From assembly GCA_035771175.1 (NCBI GenBank), contig CM069599.1:36953707-37017706 (forward strand): DNA of 64,000 nt. The letters are read 5' to 3'. How positions within the stretch are numbered: the stretch's first letter is position 1; each line of letters begins with the position of its first letter. This DNA comes from Paratinospora sagittata (Eukaryota; Streptophyta; Magnoliopsida; Ranunculales; Menispermaceae). The notes under the pieces were generated by a model. It made no database searches. It had not been told where the DNA came from and saw only the letters and a program-made list of their open reading frames with translations. Both the position numbers and the translations under genes were made by a program. Below are positions 50,317 through 63,788 of this stretch, in pieces.

Positions 50317-51322
50317 TTAATGATGGTACTTTTGCCCTTTAAGAATCGTCCATGCTCTGTCAAATAAAACAAAGAAAACATTCAGTGATTCACACATATG
50401 ATATCGTTAGAAAAATAATTTCGATAAATTAGTTTTATTAAACTACATAAACAAAAGCTGTTGGCATAAGGGCTGCATTTGGTTTGTGATTTAAAAATAA
50501 GGATACAATCCAAAAATGAAAATTCGGGAAACAGGTTGTTTTTTGAGTAAAATCTTTCAAAATTATTTTTTGGATTTGACCAACCAAACACATTATTCGT
50601 GCTTCTAGGTTTTCGGACACAAAAAATCGTATCCAAATCACTAACCAAACTGGGAATTTTAGACATTTTAAAGACCATTGAAAGAAATCATCCTCCCTGA
50701 CTATGTGGTTCATGTCATGGAATTGCAAGGAAGGGTGGCTTAAATCAAGCACGTCTCTGATCTTCTGGTCATTTGTGTTACTACAGATCCTCAAAACATA
50801 TTTAACACCTGAAGGCACGCTTTTCTTTCTTTGTATCATTTGTGTATATAAATAACTTAGAAATAGTAAAACATGAATTTAATAACAGTTCAAAGTTTTC
50901 GTTACCGATAAAGCTGTTCCAATAGCACTACCAATGCAATTTGATGATTTAAGACCATAGAAGATAATTTGATGGTTAGATTAGCACGTTCACGCAACTG
51001 TCTTCCATGGCCATAAGGTCCACCAATGCAAAACGATAATGCCGATGATCCCTACAAGCATTTAAACCTAAACAAACATCAGAAATGTCAAGAAAAGTAA
51101 TTTCATTTCCAAAGCATAAAGAAAATTTTGGTAGTTCTACAGTTGGATGCAATTGCTAGACAAAAGTTGTAAGGGAATGGGCCAAAGAAATTAAACTGCA
51201 TCACTTGGCTGCCTATCTTAGCATAAGCCATTGATCAAAAAACAGTTGACCTCAATAATCAAAATCCAAATAATGGAATTATTTTTACCAGTAACAAATA
51301 TATTAATATGTATCTTGTCAAA

Positions 51323-51360
<38 letters not shown>

Positions 51361-54300
51361 TAATATGTCCAGAATTCCGTGTTTCTAACTATGAATATGT
51401 CTCTTATTATCCACGAGTACTCCTCAAAATGAACAAAAAGGCCTCATGTTCCATTTGTTAACTATATTGATAAAAGTCATATAAGTCCTCATGTTTCCAT
51501 TTGTTCATGGTATACAATGGATAAGAAAAGGCCAAACCAGGCAAAGAAAATTTTGTTGATTCATGAATGGAAGACCTCATTTCCTATTTCTACCATGAAG
51601 AGTCGTTTCCAACAATGCATTTGTTTAGAACCACAGCAAATTTTCAAAAGATTATACAAGATGAGGCTAAGAACATACTGTGTTTGCGGCATCTCCCACT
51701 AACTCGGCCATTTGCTCTGAACTAATGTCTAAGCCACGCTCATCCAACATTATGACCTGCAAATCAACAATTGAAAAAACATAGATAAAAAGGTGGGTAA
51801 GAACTGTGTCACAAACACCGGCTGACTAGCTGAACATCTAAACTGCCCAAGTTAAAATTATTTCAAGATATAAGAAGAAAAAGAAGAAAGCTCGTAAATT
51901 GATTTTTAAGAGGCCTTTAAAATAAGCACATCAAAAAAAAAAAAAAAAAGCTAGAGCATGGATGATATTTACCTTTTATTTCTATCAGCAATAGAACATA
52001 GAAACACAAGAAAATTTGCATATCAGAAGCCATTTAATCAAAATTTAGGCCTCAAAAATTTCAATTGGTGAGATAGGACCTATGAATTATAATTCCATGC
52101 ATTTTGAACCAGATTCATATCATTAGATACTGGCATAGACAGCCATATAATTTCGTTGTTATTTGCATTTATAAGAATAATAAGACCTCCTTCGCAAAAT
52201 GTACATGACTGCGCACAAGAACTGGATGAGTAAATTCAATTTTAAGATCTCTTGACAGAGAGTATAACATCAGGATGATAGTTTTTAACCAAATAATTGC
52301 ACTAAAAACTAAAATGCTTTTCATTAAGTTATTATCCTCTGTAACAACAATGCAACCAATTTCAAAGAAGCTTAAGGCCACAGTCCATACCCAATCTTTG
52401 GACCTGATGTGCTGCATGACAGCCAGATCTTCCCCTTCAATCTGAGCTTTCTCGTTGCTGTTTGGTGTGTCAGTGCAGTAAGTAAACAAAGTAAGCATAT
52501 GATGCAACTCTATTTCCCAAAAATCCAATATGTTCAAAAGAAAGAGGAGAAGTGGATAAAAGATATGATTCCCTAAACTAACATTTGTTTGTTCAACATT
52601 TTAATTTTCATGTATTATTCATTTATTCTTACACACCATCATACTATATATCAGCTCATTTAAATTCAATCTTCTTCTTTCATGCCATGATCAAAAGTTA
52701 GTTTGTTTCATCTCGCCAAGACAAGGTCCTGTGCTGGGCACGGTCGTAATTTTGATTCTTTTTGCACAAAGTGACCGGTAACAAGACTAAGACCCACGAT
52801 TGTCTCTCGTAAACTCGAGACTTTTACCATTGCGCCAAAGCAATGGCCCTAAATCTTTATCAAATTATAAGGAAACAATGTGTCAACATCTCAACTCAAC
52901 TAAACATTTTCCCAACTACATGAGATTAGTTAAATAAATTTGCTTCCTCCGCTCTACTCTATCCAAGCTAAGTCAACACTTAAGTTACAAGTGGTTCTAT
53001 CTTTCTTAATTATTTCAGACCATATTATTTTAGGTCTTCCTCTACCTCTATCATTATCAAGAATTGTTAATAGGTTATACTTCTGAACTAGCGTACCCAA
53101 AGATCTTCATTATATGAATATGTGCCTAAAGCCCCTTAATCGATTTTTGCATTTTATCTCCAGTTGGGAGCTACTCCTATATCTCTAGAATATAAGCTCA
53201 TTTCTTATCTTATATTTTAATGTTTTACCGCATATCAACATCGAACCTCTTATTGCTTGAGCAAATAGAATAGTATCCCATGAATCTGCCATATCTTAAC
53301 ATACGCAAGTTCATTACACTTTGTTCACGTATTGGGCAATAAAGATGAAGTTAACTTCACTTGTGCTGAGTATACTTTTAAACATAGTCAGAGGAGGAGA
53401 ATTGTGTTAGATAACTGACAATCAGCATAAAACTTTTGACAAATCAACTACAACATGTCAATTACTCAAACTAACAATTGCATTTCCATTACTACAAGTG
53501 ATTGGACTGGAGGGACGAGGAATAAAATTGACACAAATTGCTCTATTAAATTGACACAATTACTCAAACTAACAATTCTTGATGTCAATGACGCGTAGCT
53601 CAGTCGGTTAGCCATCTACACCCCTCATATGAGATGGAGTGTTCAAATCTTCTAAGGAGTTGTTGTGACCTTATTGGGGCCCTATTGTGGTCCTATTGGG
53701 TCTTGGTTTGGGCATTTGTTCTCTGTACGTCTTTGATCCATTGATCTTATATGTATGTGATCCAATGTAACAGATAAAAACAATAATAATAATAATAATA
53801 AAATTTAAAAAAAGCTAATTCTTGATAAACCGACATTATATATTGTGAACAATAAACACATTGCAAATCTAATGATTGCTTCTATAACCTATATCAGCTC
53901 ATGCAATACGTTCGAGCTATCATGCAAAGGGAGCGAACTTCAATGTTAATTCATTTCAACATACATAAGATTGACCTCTGGCATCCTCTATACTACATTG
54001 TTTTCCAAATTATATAAAAGTTTCTCTGCTCATACATAACATCGCAATTCCCTTCAATCTCTACTAAGTACTGCCACAGTTCTCTAATTATTCTCAACTA
54101 AATCAGAAATTGCTATCTCCAATAGGAATAATTAATGGGTACCTTGTATTTTTGGGATTGGATCGAATTAGAACGTCTTCAACATTGCAATAGTACTTGA
54201 GCTTCTCTTTGTACTCTTCAACTAGGAGCTGAACTCCCCTGGATCTCTTTCTCCCTACTGTTATTATCCGCACGGGAAGCGCTCTCTGCAAATTTAGTAG

Positions 54301-54508
54301 CAGAAAAATTGGAACGAGTTACAGTTAAATTGGTTTGAATTGATGAATTTGGGAGGGAAAATTATTAATAAAACACCAAAAAAAAAAAAAAAAAAAAGTG
54401 CGAGAATTGCAGAGATTTTACCACTAATTGGCCATAATATTTGCAACTTGTACTCAGAGAAGAAGGGTTCTTGGCTTGTGAGAGGCCGGCATTTATGCAA
54501 ATCGTCAT
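50317..54508 (-). CDS. RlmH-type rRNA (pseudouridine-N3) methyltransferase
   Basis: Six exons (minus): 54508-54422, 54285-54143, 52457-52391, 51756-51679, 51051-50906, 50356-50317 (stop TAA). Phases join throughout; 186 residues. A short N-terminal extension (MTICINAGLSQAKNPSS..), plausibly an organelle transit peptide, precedes VRIITVGRKRSRGVQLLVEE. Motifs: VIMLDERGLDISSEQMAEL, the SAM-binding FCIGGPYGHG of the SPOUT knot, SSMVLNHQIALVVLLEQLYR and the C-terminal AWTILKGQKYHH, matching bacterial RlmH (YbeA; 155 residues in E. coli), which methylates N3 of pseudouridine 1915 in 23S rRNA. Plant members (Arabidopsis At5g10620) are annotated as putative RNA methyltransferases. An organellar ribosome target is inference. 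Intron 2 (1.7 kb) is crowded with repeats. Confidence 0.93.
51325..51357 (+). repeat. (AT)n microsatellite
   Basis: About 16 AT units in intron 4 of the RlmH-like gene. Confidence 0.95.
52690..52860 (-). mobile_element. Possible second SINE-like remnant
   Basis: On the minus strand, TGGCGCAATGGTAAAAGTCTC resembles an RNA polymerase III A box with the usual spacing to the element's start. No convincing B box or target duplication was found, so this is tentative. Confidence 0.35.
52890..53200 (+). repeat. Dispersed repeat R1, copy c (uninterrupted)
   Basis: Contains CATTTTCCCAACTACATGAG, CTTCCTCCGCTCTACTCTAT, TTTTAGGTCTTCCTCTACCT and CCCCTTAATCGATTTTTGC in the order seen in copies b and d. 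It is the reference for the empty sites of the SINE in copy b and the LTR in copy d. Confidence 0.7.
53584..53816 (+). mobile_element. tRNA-derived SINE with 10-bp target duplication
   Basis: The head GCGTAGCTCAGTCGGTTAG contains an A box (TAGCTCAGTCGG), and GTGTTCAAATCTTC about 45 bp on is a B-box-like site. A body unrelated to tRNA and an (AAT)n/A-rich tail follow. The target repeat AATTCTTGAT flanks it at 53574-53583 and 53817-53826. It sits in intron 2 of the RlmH-like gene in opposite orientation. Head sequence differs from the SINE at 16653-16845, so it is a separate family. Confidence 0.85.
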
Positions 54509-55138
54509 TTTTTTTAGGGTTTTTAGAGAAAGTGAGAACTGAGAGGGATGAACGAGAGGGTTCAAGCTGTTGACGTTTTTCTGAAATATTAAAAAAATTA
54601 TTATCTTTGAGTAATAAAAACTATTTTAAACTTGCATTGATATTATTTTTATTTTTATTTTTTGAAAGAATAAGATATTAATAAAGACGCCAAATTTGGG
54701 AAAATATTAAGTTTTACCTTAACAAGTGGTAGAAATGTAGGGAGTAGTGAAAAAAGAAGAAGCTATTTTTAAAAATTATTATATTGTCTTTCACATCACT
54801 AAAATTACATTTTTTAATTTAAAAAACTATAATAAGATATTTACAGTTATTTATAAAATAATTCCAGTTACTTTATAGTAATTATATAGATATATTTCAA
54901 TTTTTTTTTATTATCGATTTTTCAGCACCTATTTTCCTTATCCTCGTGCATGACAGAGACGTCTGGGCTAACCCTTTTAACAGGAACATACTCAGGTTTG
55001 AACTTGATGAGACCTGGACCTCAACTCTATTTATATTTAGTTTCTCAACAAACTGAGCTACCACCTGTTAGTAATATATTTTTATTTAGTTGTGAATAAA
55101 ACAAAATGACGAAAGGCGGTTGTATATAACAAACCCAG

Positions 55139-55171
<33 letters not shown>

Positions 55172-56084
55172 AAAACAAACCCCATAAAAATACTTTATTA
55201 ACATAAAAAATAAAAATAAAAATAAAAATTATTGAGTTGAGTTGAGTTGAAAAATATATGAGCTTGTTTGGTACAGTATTTAGAAACTTATTTTTAGAGT
55301 TTGATTTTAGGACTTGAAAAAGTAAAAACTTGTTTTCTTTGCAAATCTTAAGTTAAATTAAAAAATAATTTTTAAAATTTTTTGAAAACACTTTATCCAA
55401 ATAAATTTTGAAGGAATCAAAAACAAAAACAAAAAATAGAACTTAAATTTGATACCAAACAAGCATAGATTTATTTATGCAATATTTAACCAACATTAAT
55501 GCGGCATTTGAATGTTGTTGCTGCTTAGCCCCCCCTGTAGATATCAGCTTTAGTTGTACTTTGTGTTAGAATAGTAGAGAAAATTAGAAATCCTGCTACT
55601 GTAAAATATATCAATATGGTACTATCCTAATATTCTCTGATATTTAAAGTAGAAAGGACCTCTCCACAGTCTTGTTTTATTTTGTGTGAGAAAGGTCTTC
55701 ATTAAACCAAACCTGTTACAACATAAATGATTAGAAGTTTGTACTAAAAGTGATTAAGAGATAAATACCTTAAGATTGAAACTCGTATTCATTTTAATCG
55801 CGTTCATTTAAAAAAAGTTGTCTAGTACCTTTATAGTACTCGAACGTAAATTAGTCTCGCCCAAAAAGTTATGACAAAAACCTAAAAAAAAAAAAAAAAA
55901 AAAAAAGGGAAAGTTGTCTGATGAAATAAGTTTATTAACACAACCATCATTGTTCTTATATTGACATTTGACACGAGATGTTATAAATGAGTACAACACT
56001 TATAATATCCTATGTATTGTTACCTACTGTTATTTTTATAAATATATATATTTTTTAATAATCACTATAATACAATATAACTCA
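54509..56084. other. Upstream spacer of the RlmH-like gene
   Basis: AT-rich, with (TA)n at 55138-55168, (AAAAT)n near 55206-55229, and (TTGAG)n at 55231-55249. No gene is supported. Confidence 0.5.
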
Positions 56085-56290
56085 AATCAACTTAACTAAA
56101 CATTTTTTTCAAGTAATTCGATTAAGTTAACTTTTTTATAAATTACAATTAGTTATACCCTTCTTTTTTGGTCAATATGGTTCTAGGTCTTTCTTTATTT
56201 CCATCGTAATTGTGAATTGTTAATCAATTACTTTTATTCACTAGCCCATTCACAAGTGTTTGTTGTGTATCAAACCACCTTAATCAACGT
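56085..56290 (+). repeat. Dispersed repeat R1, copy d, left part
   Basis: Follows copies b and c (CTTAACTAAACATTTTTTTC.., TTCTAGGTCTTTCTTTATTTC, CACCTTAATCAACG) and stops where the solo LTR begins. The missing right part resumes after the LTR (about 58399-58470). Confidence 0.62.
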
Positions 56291-58398
56291 TGTCACGACG
56301 CCCCTGACGTAAGCTGACGTCATGACCGACACAGTATATTATACACTGTACATACTCATATATAATATATAATACACTGTCAGCCTTCACGCAGTCTCGC
56401 AATCCTTCCTAACATTTACAGAATTTTGTTTTCCTAATATACCACAAATCAAATCCAATATAGATATCTATAATCATTCTATTTATTCACACATCACATT
56501 TTCATTTCATCATCCAACATATTAAGCTATATATATGCCCACACATCCCATCTAGATGATATTACATATATATATAATGTGTGATAAGTATACATATCAA
56601 ACTAATAATATAAGTTATTTCCTCCAAGCGTACATGCACATACCAGACGAAGGCTCACGTGATTATCACTCACGAAGTTTCATTTTCCCTTTGACTCAAT
56701 ACCTGAAATATTGGAAGAAATTGAGTGAGCAAACAACAGCTCAGTGAATATAGTTATTGAGATGACAATTATATACATTTAGAGAAATATGACAGTTAAA
56801 ATCATTTCAAACACTTATTCAACACATACAGCATTCAACGAATATATTATACATGTCAACAACATAAATTTCATGAATTTTCCATAGCACAATGCACAAT
56901 CTCCCTCCTCCGCAAGGCAAGAGAGTGAGTCTAACCCTTGTACGGCCGTTACAAGGTAGCCACGGCCTCTCATTACCCAATTCACAGTCATTTCAAGGAT
57001 CGCAACCCTTGTTAGGACAAACCTACTGACAATGAGGACTCGCAAAACCTCATCCGGGTCTAATTCCTAACGAAATGACATCATTACAAACTCTAATTTC
57101 TAAAATCAGTTTGCATGATCCATAAAACTCAATGCATTATATATAACTATCGCATGCATACAATCAAACATTTTATATGTGTACAATGTCATACAATAAT
57201 CAAATCAAGAAAACTATACTCACAGTACAACATGTTCAACTTAAACCCAATCATCGTCGCTTTCGAGTCCAACTCCAAGTTAAATCTAATTAATTTAACC
57301 TGTCACAATCACTCCATAATTCAATTTCATGTATTCATATCTATTTACATCTTTAATTTCTCAACTTACTTTAAATCACGAAAAATAAATCCATTTAGGA
57401 CTCATAAGCAGTTGAATAAACTACTATATCGTTTTTGTGGTCAATCTAGATATTTCTACAAGAAAGAACAGTGAAAACAGATTTCCAAATCTTATTTTCA
57501 CGACACCATATACTTAGTTATTAAAACTATCAAATCATATCCAAAAATCACAATCTTAGCATCAAAACGTCCGGAATTCAGATTTCAAATCACTATTCAC
57601 ATCATTGTTCACTATCATATCACTGTTCATAGTATTATTTGTCACTATTCATTCGAAACATGTAAATTGTATTAGAATTGTCAAACGGTTTCCAAAACTC
57701 ATGAAATGGAATCTAACCACATATTCAGGGTCTCTACCGTCTAAGGATTGCTTTTCTACCTTCCTCGTGAATTTTCATTCACGTTGGGTCAAAACCCCAA
57801 TTTGTCAAAACGCCGTAAAACGACTCCCACAGTCAAAATTATTCCGCTAGAAATGTGACATCTAGCTTAGATAGTAATTTCACAAAGAAAGAGAGTGAAA
57901 ATCACTTACCGCAGGTCCTAATTTGACGTGAATCCCGCGTTTCTCTTTTTTCTTCTTCTCCTTCTTCTCGGTTCTGGACGTTCTGCAACTTCGTTCGATT
58001 TTTCATTTTTTTTTCATTTTTTTATTACGTATGAGTAATGTTCACGATACTATCGATGAACAGTACCTGCGAATGAACAATATTTTATTTTATTTTATTT
58101 TTTATTCCTCTTCTATACACTCAATTCACATATTTAATTAACCAACCTCATAAATTAATCAATTTTAATCAACTCCAATGTTTAACTTGTAAGCACCCAT
58201 ATAAGATGATCTCATAAGTATCTTCTTTCTTTACTAATTATACACACGTATATTTTACACACGTATATTTGGCTCTTATGTATAAAATGTGTGTATTTTT
58301 AAGCATATATTTAGCTCACGTATAAAATACGTATATTATATATCTTGATATACGTGTCTTTTAACGTATATATTTAATTAAAATTACGGGGTGTTACA
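56291..58398 (+). mobile_element. Solo LTR, copy 2 (about 2,108 bp), nested in repeat R1
   Basis: TGTCACGACG...GTGTTACA, with TG..CA ends. It is the same family and orientation as 23877-25852: TGACGTCATGACC at the 5' end, CTCCCTCCTCCGCAAGG, AACCCTTGTTAGGACAAACC and AGCTTAGATAGTAATTT are shared. It is about 130 bp longer than copy 1 owing to a divergent central segment (about 57225-57590). No retroelement body adjoins it. The flanking 5-mers, AACGT and AGTAT, do not match, so the target duplication has decayed or the ends have moved. Confidence 0.83.
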
Positions 58399-58470
58399 AG
58401 TATTCTTTCATTTTATCTATAATTCGAACTACTCTAACTATTTCTTAAATATAGTAGTGATGCTACATTG
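58399..58470 (+). repeat. Dispersed repeat R1, copy d, right part
   Basis: TTCTTTCATTTTATCTATAA..CTACTC continues the R1 order seen in copies b (CTCTCATTTTATCTTGATTT) and c (GCATTTTATCTCCAGTTGGG). Confidence 0.55.
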
Positions 58471-61400
58471 ACATTTAAAATGTACATAACTATCATGCAT
58501 CATTGAATTATCTTAAAATTATATATTAGTACATAATAGTTGACAATCAAATAGTATATAATTATAATGTACACTTCAAATGTCACTTTAACATTTTTCA
58601 TATTTAAATACTTAAATCTTATTTGGAAGAACTTTTTAAAAATTATTTTGATGAAAAGAGCTTTTAAAAAAAAAAACTCTCAACTTTTTTTAAAAGTTGA
58701 TTTTTTTTTTCACTGTTGCGTGAGCTACAGGAGCATATATCAATTTGAAGATAAAGAATAAGGAGGAGAAACATGAAAATGATTTTGATAGATAAGCAGT
58801 GCCACCCTCAAAGCCTGCCTTTATGGTCGTGACAAGGGTGAGCCCAGAGATCCTACGGTGGGATCTCCAAGTAATTGTGCTATCACTATAAGTACTTTAG
58901 CGCGTTTTCCTGTAGCAGCGACACACGAGCAGATAAGATGTAGCCTGTGCTACTGCTACGCTACTACTGTGCTGCTTAGTATTCGAACGAGTCATGCGGA
59001 CGCGTTCCATCCACCGATATTGAACGTGATTTATGCGAATCAATTAAGTAATCAATGTAGCTCCTTTTAGATGAGAAAATGCATGGGGACCCAAGTTCGA
59101 ATGTCACATTGATAGCAACTTTTGTCTCCCATCTGGGTGTTAGGTCTTAGCCATTTTCAACTACGCAATCCACTTCCGAGATCCACCACACTCATCATCA
59201 CCAACGTCACTTTCACTTTTTTAGAGCAATACTACTAGTACTACTAGCTACATTACTGGTTCGAGATTGTGTAGATAATATATATGGTCCCTTAGTTCAG
59301 TTGCTTATACCAAAATTGCATGCTCTCTCATTTGTTATATATTCATCTAAGAGTGGCAGGCGTGATTCTTATTATTGAGTTTCTTATGTGTTTGGTTGGT
59401 AATTTTAAAACAAGAGTCCTAATATTTAAAAATAAAATATAAAAATAACTTATTTTCTTCATAAAAAAAATCAAACCGATTTTTTATGTTTTTAAGTTTT
59501 TTATACAGAAAATTGTATCTAAATCACAAAATAAATGTGCTTATTTTTCAATTTGATCATACCCTTTCCTCTTAAAAAATATATTATGTATTTATTTTTT
59601 GTTTTTTGGTGATAGACCGATTAGGGAAGAAAGCGAAAAAAAAAGGGTTCTGTTACCGTCATTTAATTATGACATTTAAATGTAATATATGCATTTGCAT
59701 GATCTCACGAATGCCAAAACACGTGTCAATATTGTTGAAGCTTATTGCTGTAGTCTAACATTTCTTTGTCATTCATAATGTTGGAAATTTGAATATTCTC
59801 TATGTTTTTATGTAAGAGTAATTAATTTTTATGAGTTTAAGTCGAGTCTTATATTTTCTTTCATTTTCATGCTTGTCTATTAGATCCAACGAATTTCAAA
59901 TTAAAAAAATTGTAACATAGGATAATTTTTAATTTAATTATTTAATTATTTTTAATTTTTTTAATAGAGTAAAGTGGATAAAACAGATTCATGTCATGTA
60001 ACTGAGAAAAAACTTAATTGAATAGAGAACTAGAATTGTTTTTATAGGTTCTTTATTTCATCTTTCTTATTCTTAACTTTTTAGTTAACCTTTATTCTCA
60101 AATTTGAAATTAAAAGAAACATACTCCCTATCCCGTTCCTAAATATTGAAGCACCGAAAAAATATAAAAAAAATATATTAAAGTAATATTTAAAGTACTT
60201 ATTTAAAGTATATATTATTTTTAAATATTATTAAATTAACTTGAATAATGTATGCACATATTATTTGAAGTAATTTAATAATGTATATGATTAATATATA
60301 TATTAGACGTTAAGTAGCATTATTTAAAAAAACAAAAACAAAAAGTATATACGCATATTAAATATATTCTAGCACGTGTAACGCGGGTCCCCGCTATTAG
60401 TTATATTTAGTTCAAGTCCGCATCAAAAGCAGAGCAACTAGAAAGCTCATTAAATGAGTAATATTATCCAAATTTTGAAGGATTCTTTTGTAAATTTCAA
60501 AATAGTATAATATATATATGAGGGGATAATATAAGGTTGATCAGGTTTGGTGTGTCACGGGTCCACCGTATCCATCTCCCTTTGCATCAATTCCATGTCC
60601 TATGTTGTTGTTATTGGTGGTGGTGGTAGCGTTTGGGGCGGAGGGGTCACTGTGATGAAATGAATTAATGTAGAGGACGTGACATATGGTTGTCCAATAA
60701 TTTGGAACCTATCAAATTATTATTATTATTATTTCTTTTTTGCTTTGTTAAAATGGTATCACGCTCAGTGTCACATGAGGTGTATAAACTAAGGACAACT
60801 TTTGTGGGTCCACCCCTCACATGTGCCCCTAAATAGTAGCCGTTGCAGCAACCCCTTTCAAGATTCTTCACTCAAAGTCCAAAAAATTAAACACACGCAC
60901 CCATTTATTAATATCCTAAATATATACTTTAATTAACTAATAAAATATTATTAAACTCACCTAAAATAAGAAATTATTTTTTGTATATTTAATAAAGTAT
61001 TATTATACTCACCTAACAAGGAATAGCTTAACTAATAGGCAGTTAGCTTAAACACCTCGCGATCATAATAATATGTTTGAATAATGTAATACTTTCTCCA
61101 ATCAATTTTGCGTGAACCTACCTAAAAAGAAAACATACTCATGTGAAAATACTATTAAGTTTTGTTTGTGTTGAACATATTTTTGTATATACATTTGTAA
61201 AATGTCGATTTTACCCTTAAATAATGTAATTTTCTTTTTTAATCAATTATAACGTGGAATTACATGTAATTGACTATATGTAATCGAAGAAAAAAAAAAA
61301 AAAAACTTGTTGAATTGAATGTAATTATAACAAATTCAAAGTTAGGTAGTCTTGTTGGATGACAGACGAGATATAAGCCGTAGTTAATAAGTAAGGATTT

Positions 61401-63082
61401 GATTTAGAATTAAAGTTCTCGGAGAATGATGTCCAACAACCTCTGTAGAGTTATAACATTTGAAAAATCAATTACTATACAACAAATAAATCATGTTCTA
61501 TTTTAAGTAGTGGGAGCCAAAACCCTAAGTTAGTTAAAGGGAACTTTGTATTTCTTTCGGTTAAGTGGGCCAATAATTAATTTGGGGCAATTGGCGATGT
61601 TAATGTCATGTGGTATTGTTTTGCTTTTAAACTTTTAAAAGGAAGTGGGGTTTGGTAGGTCATGAGATGCGAAATTGGTAATCATAGCATTTAAAGCAAA
61701 ACATCTTTTTGATTATTTGTATGCGGTCATGTTTATGGTTTTCACCAACATTAACTATACCTAAAACAAAGAATTTGGTTGCAAGTTAATATGCATGTTT
61801 AATCAGCTTTATTAAGCAAACTCCGCAAAATTAAGGTTAATATTATTATTTTTAACTTTATTTATAGTTGTTGAAGACGCTTGCATAATCTAATTAAGAT
61901 GTGTGCATGTTACTTGTAAGGGTGTCATTGATTTAATTTAGTGCTCAAACTAAAATCGAACCAATCATTTGACCAAACTGAACCCAAGTTTAGGTGTGGG
62001 TTAATTGGTTTAGACATTTAGCCTATAATAATATTTATTTTAAATATAAAGTAATAAAATATATAATTTTACTATCAATAATTATATTTATAATTATGTA
62101 GCAAGTAAATATTACACTATATTTGACATAAATTATGATTTTAACCTTGATCGGTTTCATCTAATTAAGATGGGTGCATGTTATTTTACTATTAATAATC
62201 TAACCGTTGTAAATATAATGTCAAGAAAATGTGTTAAAAATATATATTCTTCAAACATTACTCTATATGTATATCCTTAAATATTAGTTTTCGGTGAATA
62301 TTAGTTCCCATAGTATAATAATATTGTCTTTGTCATTAAATAATAACACGCTCAATAAAATAGCATTGAAATCTTTGATTCAAACAATCATCAAATATTG
62401 TTTAATTCAGTATTCTCTTAGTTAAGATCTCAAAAACTTTAAAAATAATACAGATCCACAAAAGGCAAGCCTTCCCTTATTTAAATATTTGGGAATACTT
62501 AGAATTTATATTAAAGAGTGGGTTAAAAATATTATTTGAAATATTAGTAAAAATTAATAGTGCCATTGAAATTCAATTATCAGTTAGATAGGCTTGCGCG
62601 TGCTAATTAATGAACAATAATTAATAATGTTGAGTGTGGTTTTGTATCTTACATTAAATTTTATTTATTTTATTTTTTTAACATAAACAACCCGAATTTT
62701 AAAGAATAAATATGAATGAGCTAAAAATAACTTTATGATTTTGATGGTAAACTATCTAAACCACAAGTTATATAAATAAATAATTAGTAAATTATATATA
62801 TAGCTTGTAACTCAAATTTTTTTGTTTTTATTTTTTTTCAAGTTGTTTCAAATGAAGAAAATCTTAGTGTCAAACCAGTATTGTAATTTATGAACAATAT
62901 TATTATATCCGCTCTTCACAAGGGACATGGCATTTTATCAAATTATTATATACTTTTTTTTAAAAGAAAATATTAAAGTGGACATCTATAATATACATTC
63001 ATACAAATATTTTTATTAATATAACACGAGATTATCTCAAATCACATACATGGTATAAATCACTTACATAAAAAATTATAGC
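58471..63082. other. Gene-poor AT-rich region
   Basis: 4.6 kb without a supported gene. A locally GC-richer patch (58790-59110) has no recognised identity. AATT/TATA-rich low-complexity DNA fills the rest. Confidence 0.5.
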
Positions 63083-63268
63083 TACTCACGTACAATCTCA
63101 TCATGCACGTAAAAAGAATATGAAAATATCAATAACGAGATTTGAACCTAAGATTTCTTACAAAATTAAAGCTCTGATATAATGTTAGAACACTAATCAA
63201 CTTAAAAACTATAGCTATCAGATAAGGGCTCAACAATTCATATCAAACTATTATTAATAATATTAACA
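63083..63268 (-). mobile_element. TRIM-type element T4 (one LTR plus internal part)
   Basis: Minus strand: an LTR-like unit (63183-63268) TGTTAATATTATTAATAATA..GTTCTAACA, followed by TTATATCAGAGC (63171-63182), 10 of 12 bases of the tRNA-iMet primer site, then an internal part with TTAGGTTCAAATCTCGTTAT like that of T1. The second LTR is not seen. Confidence 0.65.
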
Positions 63269-63788
63269 CACGTTTCAAGACAATGGTCTCGTTTGTAAAA
63301 ATATTTTAAAAATATATTTAGAGCAATAATACTTTTAAAAGTGTTTGATAATACTTGCTTTCGTCTAAACTGTTATAAAAAAAAAAAAGCTTTTAGCTTT
63401 TACAAGAAATCAAGAGAAACCAATTTTTTTCTAAAAACGCTTTTACTAAAAGCCGCATTTGAAAAATTTATCCCACACCGGTCCAATGGAACAGTATATA
63501 AAAGTGATGAATATTAGTTTTGTAAATACAAGAAAATGGGAAGCCCAACAGCTAAGGCTCGAATGTTCGTTTTCTATTTTATTATTTTTTTCCAAACATT
63601 TTGTTGACCTTTAATTTTTTGTCAAAACATATTTTTGACCTTAATCAAGGAGAAATATTATTCAATTAATATATTTAATTACCCATCATTAATTTATTTT
63701 TACACAATATTTATTTATTAATTTATTTTAATAATAAATCTCCTTCATTTTCGGCTCCCTGTCCGGAGAGCCTGCAAGTCTGAAAATT
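63269..63788. other. Upstream region of the gene at the window end
   Basis: AT-rich. GC content rises only at the very end (about 63745-63790). No repeat is recognised. Confidence 0.4.

Noticed and set aside
53590..53660. Functional tRNA gene
   Set aside because: A and B boxes are present, but the acceptor stem does not close and the sequence continues into a SINE body with tail and target repeats.
23877..58398. One giant LTR retrotransposon spanning both LTRs
   Set aside because: Copy 1 has its own 5-bp target duplication, and ordinary host genes lie between the LTRs.
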